A stretch of 64,000 nucleotides of DNA, from positions 27,769,497 to 27,833,496 of the forward strand of contig CM055188.1 of assembly GCA_029224185.1 (NCBI GenBank). The letters run 5' to 3'. Both the position numbers and the translations under genes were made by a program. The notes beneath the pieces were generated by a model, which saw only the letters and a program-made list of their open reading frames with translations, did no database searches and was not told the origin of the DNA. This DNA is from Karalla daura (Eukaryota > Chordata > Actinopteri > Chaetodontiformes > Leiognathidae). This document shows positions 14,154 to 27,622 of the stretch, piece after piece (position 1 is the stretch's first letter; every line of letters begins with the position of its first letter).

Positions 14154-16360
14154 TATCCTAGGGTTTGATCATCTAATCCAGTTTCAAACTAACTTTCTTT
14201 CGAAAAACTTTTGTTTCTAAGTTGAATAAATTATTTAATATATGCCAGTTTCTTTTATCTCTCATGGACCAGACATCAAAAACATTAGTGATTTTCTCGA
14301 CTAAATCTCTCATCTACGGGTTTTTAAAGAGATGATGTCTTCAAATTGCTTAATCTCTCTTTCTAACGGTTTAAGTTTTGAAACCTTAAAAGATAAAAAG
14401 AATTAACTTATGAGGAGGTAGAACCAGAGGATATCTGTCATTTCAAGCTTAAAAATAAGAACGTATTAACCAATACATCAATGTCTAAAATGGAGTATTG
14501 CCAAACCATTCTTTCACTCTATCTAAGTTTTGAGGCCCATCGTGCATAATTTGTGCGAATAATTTCATTACTTTTGGAGAAACTTGACAGGCGGAGAGTG
14601 AAATGTCAGAGAGTTTAGTCTCAGCTCTGTTTATGTGTGCACAGCTGGAGTTCCTGCACCATCACATACAGCAGAATCGATCTGTACTGGCCTGTAGTAT
14701 CCATACACTGTGGCGTATATCAATGTATGGCGAGAGTGGGGTTTATGTTCAGAGGAGTTGAGCCTGGGGCTTGCCTGTCAGGCTGAGTGGCACTAAAGAC
14801 TCAGAGCATGAATAAATCAACACAGTTTGACCCATTTAAATACCAAATGGAACCATATTCTCCACTGGGGAACAACAGGCATGCTTGAACACACTGCCTT
14901 ATTTCCATGAGGGAAGCAGGATGGCAGACAGTGCGACTGTGGGAGTCGTAGTATTATGCAGTGGTTTTAAAAGCACCTCTGGCACGACTTTGTTGCCTTT
15001 GGCTCCGGGACAAATGAACAGAAATGGCCCTGGCTGCGAGGTGAATGATCGCGCAGTCATCTAATGATACTGCTGCCCTAATGTGAGCAGTTCTGAGCCG
15101 AAAGAAGAGTCTTCATTCAGCTCCATTGTGACTGCTGGCAACCACTACTCGCTGAACTCCACAGCACTTTAACAACCTCTTTCATGCAGGCCAAATGGAG
15201 CACTCTGAATATGGAATAAAACATAAATTTTTCATTCAAACTTGTAAGCCCTACATGCACCAGCTTTCTACACTGATATCATTTCCTCCTCCTCCAGGAG
15301 AAGCCCTGACCTTCAAGTGCTAACCTTTTGCCCCGATTCTTATTCCTGCCGAGTGGTTCCAGTCGCACCACAACCCAAGCCCCTCACGAGAGGCTGAGGC
15401 TGCGGTTTTTTGACCGGGGGAAGGTGTCTGAGCGTCCCCTCACTCTGCTGGATCTAGCCGCTGCCACCACTCCTGACATCTGTACGACTGTCCCACTGTG
15501 CATGCCATTTCTTGTCTGAGGAAATGGTTAATATTTAAATTGCATGTTTGTCTGGATGTGATGAGTGACGAGAACCACAGCTCTGGGATGGAGGGAGAGA
15601 GAGAGTGTGTGGCAGGTGATGTCGGAATGATTCAGGAGGTCCTTGTGGATATTAACATGTGTCAGAGTTACATGGAGAAAAAATTAATTCTCGAGCTAAA
15701 TTCTGGTGCCTAAGATGGCAGGAAAAAACAAAACAGACAGTCAAGAGGGTATAAAGATATGAAAATACAATATGAATACAAAATTCAAAGTGCACTGCTT
15801 GTTAAATAGTTGAAATGTGATATGCACATGAAATAATTATAATTAGTGACTTAAGGCATGATCATTGATCAACAGTCTAACGCTGCACGTTGTTGTGTAC
15901 TGTATTGCACATTATAGAACAAAATTATATTACAACATTGTATTGTACATAGCATCTGATCTTGACTGTGACTATTTGATTCTTTCTTCCTCCACAGAAG
16001 CAGTGAAATGACTGGCTGTGTTTGTTGAAAAACCACAAACTGTGTTTGTGGTTGTTTGTTCGGGTCGGACCTGCATCTGAACAATAACGATAATGTCTGC
16101 TGTGTCAATCAGGATGGCAGACTTGTCAGATTTGTATTTATGGTTTGTGTTTGCAGCAGTACAAGGAAGTGATGGTTAAATGGAATCATCATGGTAGCTG
16201 TTGTGAGCCTGATTCTGACAACTAGCAAACACCATACGACAGCCCTGACATAGGGAACCGGTTTCAGAGGAGATGATGTAGGCTCCAGGATGTCACAAAG
16301 AGTTTCCACAATGGTGGTCCAGTAAGTGATGGAAAACATAATTACAGCCAGAAATAGGGG

Positions 16361-16379
16361 ACACACACACACACACACA
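16361..16379. repeat. (CA)n microsatellite
   Basis: Short AC dinucleotide run after a G4 tract. Confidence 0.85.
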
Positions 16380-17727
16380 GTAGGAAGCTACAGGTGTGTG
16401 TGGTTGTCATTAGAAGCGCTCAGATGCACCTTAAATGACACCAAGAAAAGAGGATTCGACAAACAGCAGCCTGACATTGATCAGTTTTTCTTAAGCAGTC
16501 TGTTCTGCCAGAAAAGTGGTGGCACGCAGCCCAAAGAACACCCCTGCCACAGAGGACGTCTGCAGAATCAGAGATATGGGCATTGACGTGTCTGTGACCT
16601 TTACTGAGAAGCAGCTGGTCAGAGGGTTCAGACCTCTGGTCAAGAGGCGATGTGTCAGAACAACTGCAGCAGAGGATGGAGGGAAAGAAGCTCGAAGCTT
16701 TAAAATCTCCTCTTGAGTGACCAGGAAAAATAAACCTCAAAGGTTGCACCATCTTAATAGTAAAATGTGGCCCACAATGTTAAAATCTTGTCGAGATAGT
16801 GAGTAAAATGGCACCGCTGCTGTGAAAAAAATAAATAAATAGAAATAATAATAACAAAAACAAATGTCAAGGTTAGAGAGGCAGGGCCATGTCGCTTGTT
16901 TACCCAAAATGATATTTACTCATTATTCAAATGTAATGAGGCTTGCAAGAGTTGTAACACTGGTTCCCTATGTCCCTTTGAAGAGCAGTCTTCATTGATT
17001 TAACCTAATGAAGCTCCTTTTTTTTAAAAAAAAATAAAGAAAAAAGAAAAAAATCCCAAATGAATTCCAATTACTGCGGAGAATGTAATTAGTCCCTCTC
17101 TGTAATTAGCTGCTGAAAGGCTGCAGAGGTGTGGAGGGAGCACCAGCAGGGCTTGATCAATGCACTGCCAAACAGGACTTTGGAAACATATTTATTTCGG
17201 AAATCCCATGTGAAATTTTCCAAAAAATAATAAATTAATAAATAAATAAGCAAATACTAATGAGATGTGTAAAAGTATACAACCTATACTGGCAGAGAGG
17301 AGCAGTCCAATCCAACAACATGCAGCATGCAAAATTCAAACAAAATGTCTCGGCTCATCCATCCATCCATCCATCCATTCATCCATTCATCCATCCAGCT
17401 TCGTGCAACCTGTGTTACACACATGGGTTCATTAGGATCTGCTGCAGCCCATCTCCAGGTCACATACTGTAGGACGAAGACAGCAGAATACATATCGGAG
17501 ACAACATTCATTCATTCATTCATTTGTTCACTCACTCATTCTGCCATTAGTAGTATTATCTATTACTATTTGTCTTTTTTTGTTGATTTTCTACACTCAA
17601 ATTGTATAACCAATGTTGCTGTTTAGTGTTTTATATTAGTATTTTTTTTACTTAACTACTTCCCTGTTTTAGGACAAATGAATAAAGAATAAGATTCTAT
17701 TCTTTTCTTTTCTATTCTGTTCTATTC

Positions 17728-17985
17728 TACACACTGGATAGGTTGCCAGTCCATCACACACACATGCATTGCAATTTCTGCATTCTCTCACTCACACCTA
17801 GGGGCAATTTAGAGTCTCCTATCGACCTTATTGCATATTTTTGGACTGTGGGAGGAAACTGAAGTACCAGGAGAAAACCCACATAGGTGCAAATTCCACT
17901 CAGAAATGACATAAATTGAGTGGGTTGCAAACCCACAACCATCTTACTCCAAGGCAACGGCACGAAACGCACCGGTGCCATGTGG
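17728..17985 (-). mobile_element. Relic tRNA-derived SINE-like repeat (copy 1)
   Basis: Carries the succession typical of a common teleost repeat read from its tail: 'GGTTGCCAGTCCATCACA', 'GGGGCAATTTAGAGTCTCC', 'TTTTTGGACTGTGGGAGGAA', 'GGAGAAAACCCAC', then a degraded tRNA-like head ('GGTTGCAAACCCACAACC'). The tRNA-like end lies to the right, so the element is on the - strand. Diverged, with no coding capacity. The family name is not certain (V-SINE/HE1-like is possible). Confidence 0.6.
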
Positions 17986-20104
17986 CTTTACCTGCTACTG
18001 CTCTGCTTTATAGTTTTTACACTTCGCGTCTCAGGCTGTTCTCATAAAAGATCAGCCTGTACCAGAGTCTGAGAGAGTTGGTTATTCTCTAAGAGTTAAG
18101 AGACTTTTTCAGCTCGATTCTCTAGAGTTTTCCTGTCCTTGACACTCTCCACTCCCACCCACAACCCTCTCTCTATCTCCAGCCCGTTCTCTGTAGAATC
18201 AGTATGATTTATAAGGGCTAATAGCCGCCCACTCTCTTCACGCTCTTTAACTCTCCATCTATTGATATTAGCCAGCCAGGAAATGGAGCTAAATTATCCC
18301 ATTCAGCAGGTGACCTTAACAGTCTATAGGATTTACCCTCTAAGGGAGACTTTGTACACTATAGCATTTGTGCAATACACACATAAAGACACACACGCAC
18401 ACACAGACACAGACATCCCAAGAGATCCTAACCCACTGACAGCTGTTTACACACATAGCTGTTTAATTATGTACACATTATCATCATGTTCTAGAAATAT
18501 TTCATTCTGGTGTAGCCCTCACTCTGCCCTCGCACTGTAGAGCAGGAATATAAACACGCACAAAACGGGCTATAAGAGCCCTCAAGATAAGAAGAAAGGA
18601 GATGAAAAGCAGACAAAGAAATATTTCGAAGGAGAGACCAGACTAGTAAAGGAGGCCAACCAGCCCCCCACCACCACCCACCACCACCACCCCCGCACCC
18701 AAATAATACCCTCAGAGAACAGACGGGTGAAGCACTTCATCAGCCTCGAGCACGTCACTGCTGCCATATATGGACAGAAATGGGCGGGATAGACGGGATG
18801 GAAATTCCATCACTCTCTTCACATCTCTTGCTAATGCAAATCCTCTTCCTTCCTGGTCCTAATCACTCCAATATATTTTTTATTCACCTTTCCTGCATCC
18901 CAAGTAGGCCTGCCGTTTAACCCAAAGCCATGTCCATATTAAGCTCCTTTTTTTCTTTTTTTTTTTGTCAATTTTTTTTTTTTTATTTGAACTTTCTTGC
19001 ACAAAAGAACGTGCAGGCTCCAGGGGATGAAGTGGCGAAAAAGTGCTGCGTGCAGGTAGTGGTTCTTTGACAACATCTCATCCTTCTGACAGGAAAAGTG
19101 CATCACTTCTTTTGAAAACCAGAAATATATTTTTCACGTTGAAGCACCTAGAGCGGCAGAACAAAAAGGCAGAGTGTTGGGAACAAGACAAGGTGCTGGG
19201 TGAAGCACTTTTATAGAGACAGCTGCTTCAGCTCCACACACACACGCCGTCTCTTTTGAAAATGTCTGAAAAAGACGCTGACGCTCGAAACAGAAACCTG
19301 GTCGGCACAAGGCCGAACATTATCTTCAGGATTATCCACCCCCCCATCTGTGCTGCCCATAGACATACACACACACAAACACACACACACACACACATTT
19401 GCAGCAGTGGCACTATCTCTGCCACCAGCATCAGTGAAAAGACACATTCTGACTCCAAGTCTCAGACAGACAGAGCCTGGCTAACAAAGAGCAGTTGTCT
19501 TTGTTCAGCTGGCGCAGGAGAGGGAGGGGTAACAAGGAGGGATGAGGATGGAGGATGGGGAGAGACACCGACTTCTCTCTCTCTCTCTCTCTCTTTTTTT
19601 TGCTGTTAGGAGCACAAGAAAGAGCAGACAAGAAAACAATATCTCTCCTCTTATCATATGCATCTATGGTTGTACCTGTGAAGATGCAGAGTCCTGACCT
19701 GCAGGTCTGTTTAATGTGTTCGCTCGGGTAAGGATTTAGACAATATGATTGGATAAGATATGTATATTACTTTTAAACACATTGGCGAGGAGGCTAGCCC
19801 ACAATGTTTAATTATTTGAACTCAGATAGGACAAGTAAATGGATGGGTAAAACATAGATTTCCGATTAAGTACAGAGCAGCTGACAGAAACGGCTTTTCT
19901 TTGTTTATTACATTACATCAGAGAAAAATTTCCATTACGATTTGATATCGGAGCTAGATGATGTCATTGAGTCAGCAAAGTTAATCACATTGTCTACTTA
20001 GTGCGGCACGAATGTGAGTATCAAATTCCAGGACAATCTGTCTTATTTCACCAAAAAAACTGCAACAGACCTTATGGTAGAAGAGACGGGAAGTTAATCA
20101 TAAT
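17986..20104. other. Non-coding, no gene recognised
   Basis: Contains a C/A-rich stretch at 18665-18701, T-runs (18951-18985), AC repeats (19366-19397) and a CT run (19573-19593). ORFs overlap the repeats and have no family features. Confidence 0.45.
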
Positions 20105-20462
20105 AATAATCCATCTATGCATCCGACGGCTTACCTGCTTTATACCCACTGGCCTGCTGGAGCTGATCTACAGCTCACGTAGGGCAAAAGTCAGGAAATA
20201 CTCCCTAGAGAGGACTCCAGTCCTTCACAAGACACACACACACCATTCACTCTCTCATACACACCTAGGGGCTATTTTAGAGTCTCCAATTGACCTTGAT
20301 CCATGTTTTTGGATCGCAGGAGGAAACTAGAGTACTCAGAGAAAACCCACGCACACACAGGGGAGGGAGAACATGCAAACTACACACAGAAATGGCCGGA
20401 GGAGGACGTGAACCAGCGACCTAGCTCGATGCGAGGCAGCAGCACTATCCGCTGCACATATC
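20105..20462 (-). mobile_element. Relic tRNA-derived SINE-like repeat (copy 2, longest)
   Basis: Shows the tail ('CTGGAGCTGATCTACAGCTC'), 'GGACTCCAGTCCTTCACAAG', 'GGGGCTATTTTAGAGTCTCC', 'GGAGGAAACTAGAGTACTCA', 'GAGAACATGCAAACTACACA' and a tRNA-like head ending near 20460 (GCGAGGCAGCAGCACTATCC). Orientation as for copy 1. This is the most complete of the five copies. Confidence 0.65.
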
Positions 20463-23400
20463 AAACGTGAATATTCAGGGAAAATCTGACAAACATCTGA
20501 TAAACTGATCAACACTGTCAGAGAAGACGTGCAAACGCCAGACATCAGCACATGTGCAGACTCAGCAGAAAGACGCTCTAATGTTGTTGTGACCTATAGA
20601 AAAAGCAGAGTAAACATTTCATTATTAACTCTCAACCTTTCTTGTCTTTCTCTTCTTCGGTCCCTGGAGACAAAGCACAGCCTACACGGCTCTATGATCT
20701 CAACATAATGTTGATGATTATTTAATGATGAGACACAGATGGTAAAGGCATCTTTGACTCTGTGCTGTCTTACTTTGCACCGATTTACATGTATGCCTAA
20801 TATAATCAATTCATAAACATGCTGACTTAATGACATTTTCCCCTCTCGTTTTCCCAGCTGCGTCTGAAATGTGGAGTTAAGAAAACAAAATTAGTGGACT
20901 TGAAGCAATCAAAGCATTTCTCTCCCACTTTAAAACATCAGTGATGTTAAAGCTGCTGATCCAACACGTCAATTAAATATTAATGGGAAAAATTTTTGTA
21001 GAGATGAGCTGAAATGTGGCCGAAAACATCTTGCTTGTCTGAGCGGGAACAGTTGAAGGACGGACAAATGAAATTAATTAACAGGAGGCTATTATTGCAC
21101 TTTTCTGCTCTTTCACAGTGTGGCAGACCCAAGAACATTTAACTTAATTAATTTATTCCCTCATAAGGCAAATGAGTACAAACAGCTGCCCCACAACGCG
21201 TGCGTCACAAAACTACGTAACTTAATTTTCGATTGCACCAAAACAAATCAAGTATGGCCTGTGTCTGACAAACCCAAATGAAAGTCAATCCCCGAGAGAC
21301 TCGGCTAAATTGCTTTGCTCAGGAGCAATTATAAAAGGATCTGTTGATTTTGTTGTTAAGTGGCTCTGATTGGTTGAGGAGTGGCAGCCTCTAATGTGGA
21401 CACTAATGCAAAGTGACATGTGTAACAGGAATCAGGACCTCATCACCTCTGTGCCTATTAGGACCAATTCAGGGGAGACGTTTCACACCCGTGCTCACCT
21501 TGAGCCTCGGCGGTGCCACTGTGGACGTAAGCAGTCGATGCAAACGTCAATGGAAACACGGCGTCCTACATTTCCACCTAATGATTGACACAGATAACAA
21601 GAGCATATAGAATAAAATGACGCACAAAGTCATCAATCAAAAATTCACATACGCAGGACCTTTCTCCTGAAACTGTGAGCACCCCGAACTTCGTTTTAAC
21701 CTCACCTGAGAGCAAATTCAATTCTGCAGCTGAACATAAAGTAAACGTGCTCAGTGTGTGTCTGTGCTTCACAAGAGAGTTGGATAAGAAAGGTTAGATG
21801 TTAAATGATCAGTCTGTCTCTAAAATATGATGATAAAGTCAGATTAGTTTGTTAAGTTTCAATAAAGACAGGGAGCGGAAGCAAAACTATGGCTACTATG
21901 GGTGCCACAAAATACAAAATCCATCCATCAGCACCCCGGAAGCTCATTCGTACAACACAAATGTTGTTTGTTTACTCTATACAAAAACTAATCATAAATA
22001 CAAACACACGCACAAACATTGTGTTTTCAGGGATGTGTGCCAGACATTTTCTTGGCCGACTATAGTAACTTCCTGGATATCCTGGCAGTTGCCTGGCAAC
22101 TTCACTGTGACGACAAGCCTAACAGGGAAAGGCATGACTTGTCATTAAACAAATTAGATGTGACGTGTTAATTAGTGCACGTTACGGGTGTTGTCAGGTA
22201 GATTTTGTTGCATTCGGACTGAGGTTGATTCACTGTTTCCTCCCCCGTTCCAGTCTTCATACTCCCGTGCTTGAAGTCTTCAGGCGGCAGCTTTCACATT
22301 TACTGCACACATCACGTCTTTTAACCCGGCTCTCAACAAGTATGTGAAAAAAAAAGCAGATTATCTATGCAAATCCATTGCTTTAAAAGTTAAAATGATT
22401 AGGATTCAGTCCAAATAATATGATGTGAAATAAATCCACCACATAATGACAGGTGAGAGCTGAGTGGAAACCAACTCAAACACCACCTGTACAATCTGTT
22501 GCAATCCAATATAACAGCCCCGCAATAAATTCACCCTCAGTGAGGCTCATAATGTTCAATTTGTGTTGGGACTGGAAGGTGCTGATTCGACACAGAGGGG
22601 ATTTTCGCAGGCCGTAGTTTGTGCTATTGTTGTGCTGGACTGCATCATATTGCAAGATGTTTCTGTGTCCAGTCTTTGACAGCCAGATTCCTTATTTGTT
22701 CCACCTACTGTCGTGTTCTTGAAGGAGAAGTGACTTTATCACATTATCACGAGTTGGGCCATACCATACATGCTATTATCTTAAGGAAAAGGAAATTGAA
22801 ATAAGATTGGAAAGAACACCTCTCTCTGGAGAGTGACGTGTTTGTGCTCTCGAACGAGATTGTGTGAGAGTAAGAGGGAGAGAGAGACAGAGAGAGAGAG
22901 AGAGAGAAGGAGAGAGAGAATGAGTCAAACAACATCTGCAGTCCATCAGAGGTGTTTGCTGTGTAGCCTAGCAGGAGGTGACGATAGTACCAGAAATGGT
23001 GTGATAGTGACATAATGTCACAACAAGGTAGCGAATGTGCTAAATGTTCCGGGAGCAGGGATCCTGCTCCAGAGCAGCATCAGGCTGCTCATACTAATGC
23101 AACCTGGGGTCAGACAAAGTCGGGAAAATCAAATTAAAAAGCACTGCATTTATCATCTCATGTCAAACGAGTAATAGATGTTTCACTGTATAACATATTC
23201 GATGTAAACTGAGCCGGACTGGAGGCAGCACCAGTTTCCCTCGCAGTGAAGTCATAAAGTGCGTGCCTACAGCATGTTTGTGTATTTGACTGCCTCTGAG
23301 AATCCATTTTTCGCACATATGATATTCTACCCATGGCTGAAAACAAACGCTGACAGGAGAGATGACACCTTGTCTCCTCTCCAGCAGAGTGTAATGCAGC

Positions 23401-24305
23401 AAAATGACGGGAAGACTTAGTGAAAGGTAAAACAGGGGGCATACGTTTCTGTGTGACTGCTTCTCCCAAACGGCCATGTGGAGGGAGCTGTGTGATCAGA
23501 GATCTAATAAACCGGTGGATATGCTGCATCGCCTTTCCAGGGTGGGAGTTGTTGCCATGGCAACCGCACCACAAGCACTGCAGGTTAATGGTGGGAAATT
23601 ATGATTTGTTGGTTGCTAACTATAAGTAACACAAAGAAGTGGCTGAATCAACTTAGACGCTTTCGGAGGGGATGGGGCGATGTGGGCGGTTCCCACAGAG
23701 CTTTTTTTTTTTTACTCCATAAAGGCCTTTGTACAAGTTCCAGTTGGCTCCCAGTAAACAGAAAATAAATTTCACTGATGCATTCAGAAAAGTATTATTC
23801 TATATTTGCTACATGGATTAAGTTCTCAAAAATAAGACTGATCTTAATAAAACATTTAACTGATATTCAAGATACTGTAAAATTCAAATAACTACCCTAA
23901 AAAACTTTGGAAATTGTCTGCGTCGAAGACATATTTGTACTTTTATACTGGAGCATGAGTTATCACAGCAGTATGAAATAATTTTTGATTGCTCCAAAGT
24001 CTGCAGGTCTTGTTGTTAAAGAAATAGTTTGTGTGATGAATTTGCATCTCAGGCCACCTGCCTTTTAAATTAACACTCAGGCCCATAACCTGTGGTCCAA
24101 CTGGGACATGTTTGTGTTTCGTTTCAAAGGTTCTGATATCTCATGTACGTCTCCTATTTCCTTTGACTCTGGCTCCTCAAAACAAGTGATTGTGCACAAA
24201 TCCTGAAGCATTTATAGAAAAAGTTTCGATTTGAAGGTTGAGACAACAAATTCTTGTCCATAGTCCCACATTTTTTCCATGTTTGTCCACTGACCTCATC
24301 CCAGT
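20463..24305. other. Non-coding, no gene recognised
   Basis: AT-rich unique-looking sequence with homeodomain-like words in 20930-21170 and a GA repeat at 22866-22919. Nothing coding was recognised. Confidence 0.45.
22866..22919. repeat. (GA)n simple repeat
   Basis: Imperfect GA dinucleotide array. Confidence 0.85.
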
Positions 24306-24427
24306 GTGCTCCATTCATTCATTATCATTAGCCACTTTGTATCCAGTGGGGTCTGCTGGAGCCTTTCTCTATCTCACATAGGGGGAAGGCAGGAAATACA
24401 TCCTGGACAGCTCCAGTCCATCACAGG

Positions 24428-24502
<75 letters not shown>

Positions 24503-24690
24503 ATTCACTCACAATCACACCAAGGGGCAATTTAGTGTCTCTAATCGGTTCCTCTAGTGGGTCGGGGGGTGGGGGGACTAGAGTACCTAGAGAGAAGGAA
24601 AAGATCAAGGCTCCACAAACTAAAGTCCTTGATCCGACCATGATTTGAACTGTGCTGTGAGGTGGTATTCATCAGGTCACCTTGCAGCCC
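24306..24690 (-). mobile_element. Relic SINE-like repeat (copy 3) with internal CA expansion
   Basis: Same order as copy 2: ATTC-type tail, 'GGTCTGCTGGAGCCTTTCTC', 'GGACAGCTCCAGTCCATCAC', a CT/CA microsatellite (24428-24502), 'GGGGCAATTTAGTGTCTC' and a degraded tRNA-like head ('GATTTGAACTGTGCTGTGAG'). The CA array grew at the position where copy 2 has only a short ACAC run. Confidence 0.6.
24428..24502. repeat. Compound (CT)n(CA)n microsatellite
   Basis: Six CT units followed by about 31 CA units, inside SINE-like copy 3. Confidence 0.95.
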
Positions 24691-25390
24691 TACCAGACAC
24701 TGAATCTGATATGACATAGACTCCATCTGCATTCGGAAACAAGCATTGTTGGTTCTGTCCTGTTTTACAGGTGCAAAATATTCTAAACAGGGAATTAATC
24801 ACTGTGCCTCCATTACTCAGAGCTAAATCAAGTTTAATATCACGTTTTATGACCTAAATAATGTCAGTTTTGGTGAAGTTTTTAATGTTTGGCTGTTTGT
24901 TTTCAGGAGGAGCCCCAGAGGCAAATACATAAAGCTGTTTACTTTTCATTCAATTCATGAATTAGACAAGTGCATAAATGCACTATAGCTTTCTCCGCTG
25001 CATAAAATAAACAAACATAAGAAGATTTATTATGGAGAGACAGGAGAGATACCTTAAACTGCTCAAAGATTCTTTGTAGAGTTACATAAATCCAAATCTG
25101 TCTGGACTAGCTGACACCAGAAGTTGAACTTCTAAAGGAGAAAGAAGATGCATAATTACAAAAAGATACATTTGGTAAGGAGTAAAAATATATTATACAA
25201 CTTCCTGTTGAATTCCACTGTGGGAAGCTCAAAACCAGTAGATGACATCTGCCTGGCACACTTTTTTTCAGTCTCTTGCTCATATTTCTTCTGTGTAGCT
25301 ACAGTAGGATGAAGAGCAAGGCAGGCAGCTCCCAAAGCCGCAGCTCAGAAAGCAAGTGATGAAACGTTGTCATTTCCACTGCTCCCCTTA

Positions 25391-25440
25391 GAGAGGAAGG
25401 GAGGAGGAGGAGGAGGAGGAGGAGGAAGAAAAAGAAGAGA
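25391..25440. repeat. GGA/GAA purine-rich simple repeat
   Basis: GGAGGA units passing into GAAGAA-type purines on the + strand. Confidence 0.8.
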
Positions 25441-25775
25441 GGAAGAATCTAAACAAGTGACAGGTCTGAGAGAAGAGACATATCCCAAGTTTTTCCTATT
25501 TGTATGAGTGTGTGAGAGAGAGAAAGAGAGAGTGGGAGGCAGAGGGAGGGAGGGGGTGGGGGTGGAGGTCATAAGATCCACTTTAAAGTCCATTTCATTT
25601 AATAATTACTATGAATTATTAAATACAAAGTCATGAAATTTATATCATCCCAGGGTCCATGGCACCCAAAAGTATTTTGATATGCTGCTCTCCAACAGAC
25701 TTCTCCCAGCTGAAATAAATAAATGTAGAGAAATGTAGACACAGGAGTGTTTTAGAGAAACCAAACAATAACAGT

Positions 25776-25810
25776 CACACGCACGCACGCACGCACGCAC
25801 GCACACACAC
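25776..25810. repeat. (ACGC)n/(AC)n simple repeat
   Basis: ACGC tetramers followed by CA dinucleotides, an alternating purine-pyrimidine stretch. Confidence 0.85.
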
Positions 25811-25899
25811 GTTCACACATGCACAACAATGAGTTGCCACTGGTTCTTCCTTCCAGCTGCTCATGCACAAAACTAACACCCCTCAGCTCAGGGTGGGAC

Positions 25900-26660
25900 T
25901 TGGGTTCCCATGGTGCTGCTGACAGGACAGATGGTGAGGTTGCCTGTTTGGGCTGCACAGTTCTCTCTGTCTCAGTCCAGCTGACCTGCGCCAGGCAGCT
26001 GCTCGTCACTGGGAGCTGTGCGCTGCAGCTTTTCCACCTCCACCTCCAAATCCAGATCGAAGCTGATACAGCACAACACAGGGCTAAGGCGCGGCTCGTT
26101 TTTCTCCCAACCCACACGCAATTAAGCTCTATCCGCGTTAGTGAGGCTGATTATTTCCATTCAGCCTGCACCCCCGGAGCTGCGGATACCGCATGGGTAA
26201 GATACAGTAGCCTGCAGTAGCCTTGTCAACGGAGGACACAGCGCATCATAGGTGAGAGCAATGTGTATTAATCTATGTATACACTTAAATCTTAATGCAT
26301 GCACCTGTGAAACATGTGCAGTGCTTTGTTTGCTTTGCTTTGTTGGAATGCATGCGTGCGTCCGTCGGATTTGCTTTGCAGGGGTAAACTCGTGGAGATG
26401 AAGTCATCATTTCGGTGTAAAGAAATGCACTGATCCTCAAAGATGAAATCAAACAATAACGCGTCTCCGTCCATGCTGTGGGGTCGTCCTGCGGCGCGGT
26501 CAGAGATGAAAGACAATGTTTTTGCAGCTTTTTCGTTGCGGAGATTTAGTTTGTCGACGAGATGGATCCCAAAAGTTGCCCAGATTCATTCCGTGTCTCC
26601 TCAGCATTCATCTGCAATGTGCGCGTTCGGACAGTCTTATCAATGCAATGCGTTGAAGGA
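25900..26660 (+). promoter_or_regulatory. Candidate lrrn1 first (non-coding) exon and promoter region
   Basis: Locally richer in GC and CpG than its flanks, with CCGCATGGGTAAGATAC (26189 on) and ATAG|GTGAGAG (donor at 26252) as possible 5' splice sites. The lrrn1 coding exon begins with an acceptor and so needs an upstream exon on this strand; this is the best visible candidate, 7 kb away. Weak evidence: no cDNA, and other sites are possible. Confidence 0.22.
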
Positions 26661-27569
26661 TAAATAGATTTGCAAGGGCACTCTTCTCACATGCAATCTC
26701 AGCACAGTTTATGATCATCATAAATCTAAGTCTGGAGTATTGATAACCGTTGATTGGTCAGGGATCAGAGGAAAGGAAACAAAGAAAACATGTACCAAAT
26801 ACACATCCCCGCACTGAAATACATTTGTTAGATATTAATGTTTATTTTTCGACATGCTTTGTTAATATGGAGAAAAAATATATATAAACATAAAGCCACA
26901 TAATAACGTGACTAATGAGCTCATTATTAAACCTGCAGCCCTGCCCTATGCAGCCTTGACATTTCACTGCACTGTGACACCGGGTTCATCCAACACTGTT
27001 GAGCAACATTTAGACAAACTGCAGCATCACTCGCCAGTGCAGAGAGAAGCCCAAACAGCTGAGCAGCAGCTACAGACTCATCTGCTCCACCGAAAACTGG
27101 GCTGTGGGTTTAAAGGTCCTGGAATTGGCAGATGTGGTGAATGCAGGAGAAAGAAAGACAACCCAGAAGTTCGATGGAGCAGGGTGTAGTCTGTATTGTT
27201 TGGGGTCACCTTTGTCAAGTGGGCTCTGTTGTTTCAGCAGCTGCATTACATCAGCACCTGTTACTGAGACCACTAACTCCACATCTCACTAGCCGCACAT
27301 TAGTGTGACTGGGACACCAGGAAGGTAATGCAGAGCACTGTGTGTTGTCTTGTTTTTGTCCTGACTGCAGCCACACAAGTTGAGTTTACTTTTCCTTGGC
27401 AGCAAAAACGAAACATTGCCACATATGTCATCCAAAGAGTCCACGATCTGGGAGTTAAAGAGACCGTGGCACCTCCACCCCCCTCTCTTAACAATACACA
27501 GTGTATCTTCTCAGCTGGTAATGAGGAGTGTGAGAACCTGCCAAAACAAAGACGTGTCACCCTGTGCCT

Positions 27570-27605
<36 letters not shown>

Positions 27606-27622
27606 TATATGTGTGTGTGTGT
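27570..27622. repeat. (GT)n microsatellite
   Basis: GT dinucleotide array with TATA interruptions. Confidence 0.92.

Larger units (their letters stand above)
11521..17727. other. Non-coding, no gene recognised
   Basis: Contains a GC-richer stretch (12430-12840, possible old mobile-element remnant with a tRNA B-box-like word GGTTTGATTCCCG at 12447), a perfect inverted repeat (14126-14153), a CA microsatellite (16361-16379), a paired TGTAATTAG motif (17084-17109) and ATCC/ATTC short repeats (17355-17400, 17505-17523). No coding exon was recognised. Confidence 0.4.

Noticed and set aside
26908..27189. 93-codon ORF upstream of lrrn1
   Set aside because: No recognisable domain and no splice context; not enough to call a gene.
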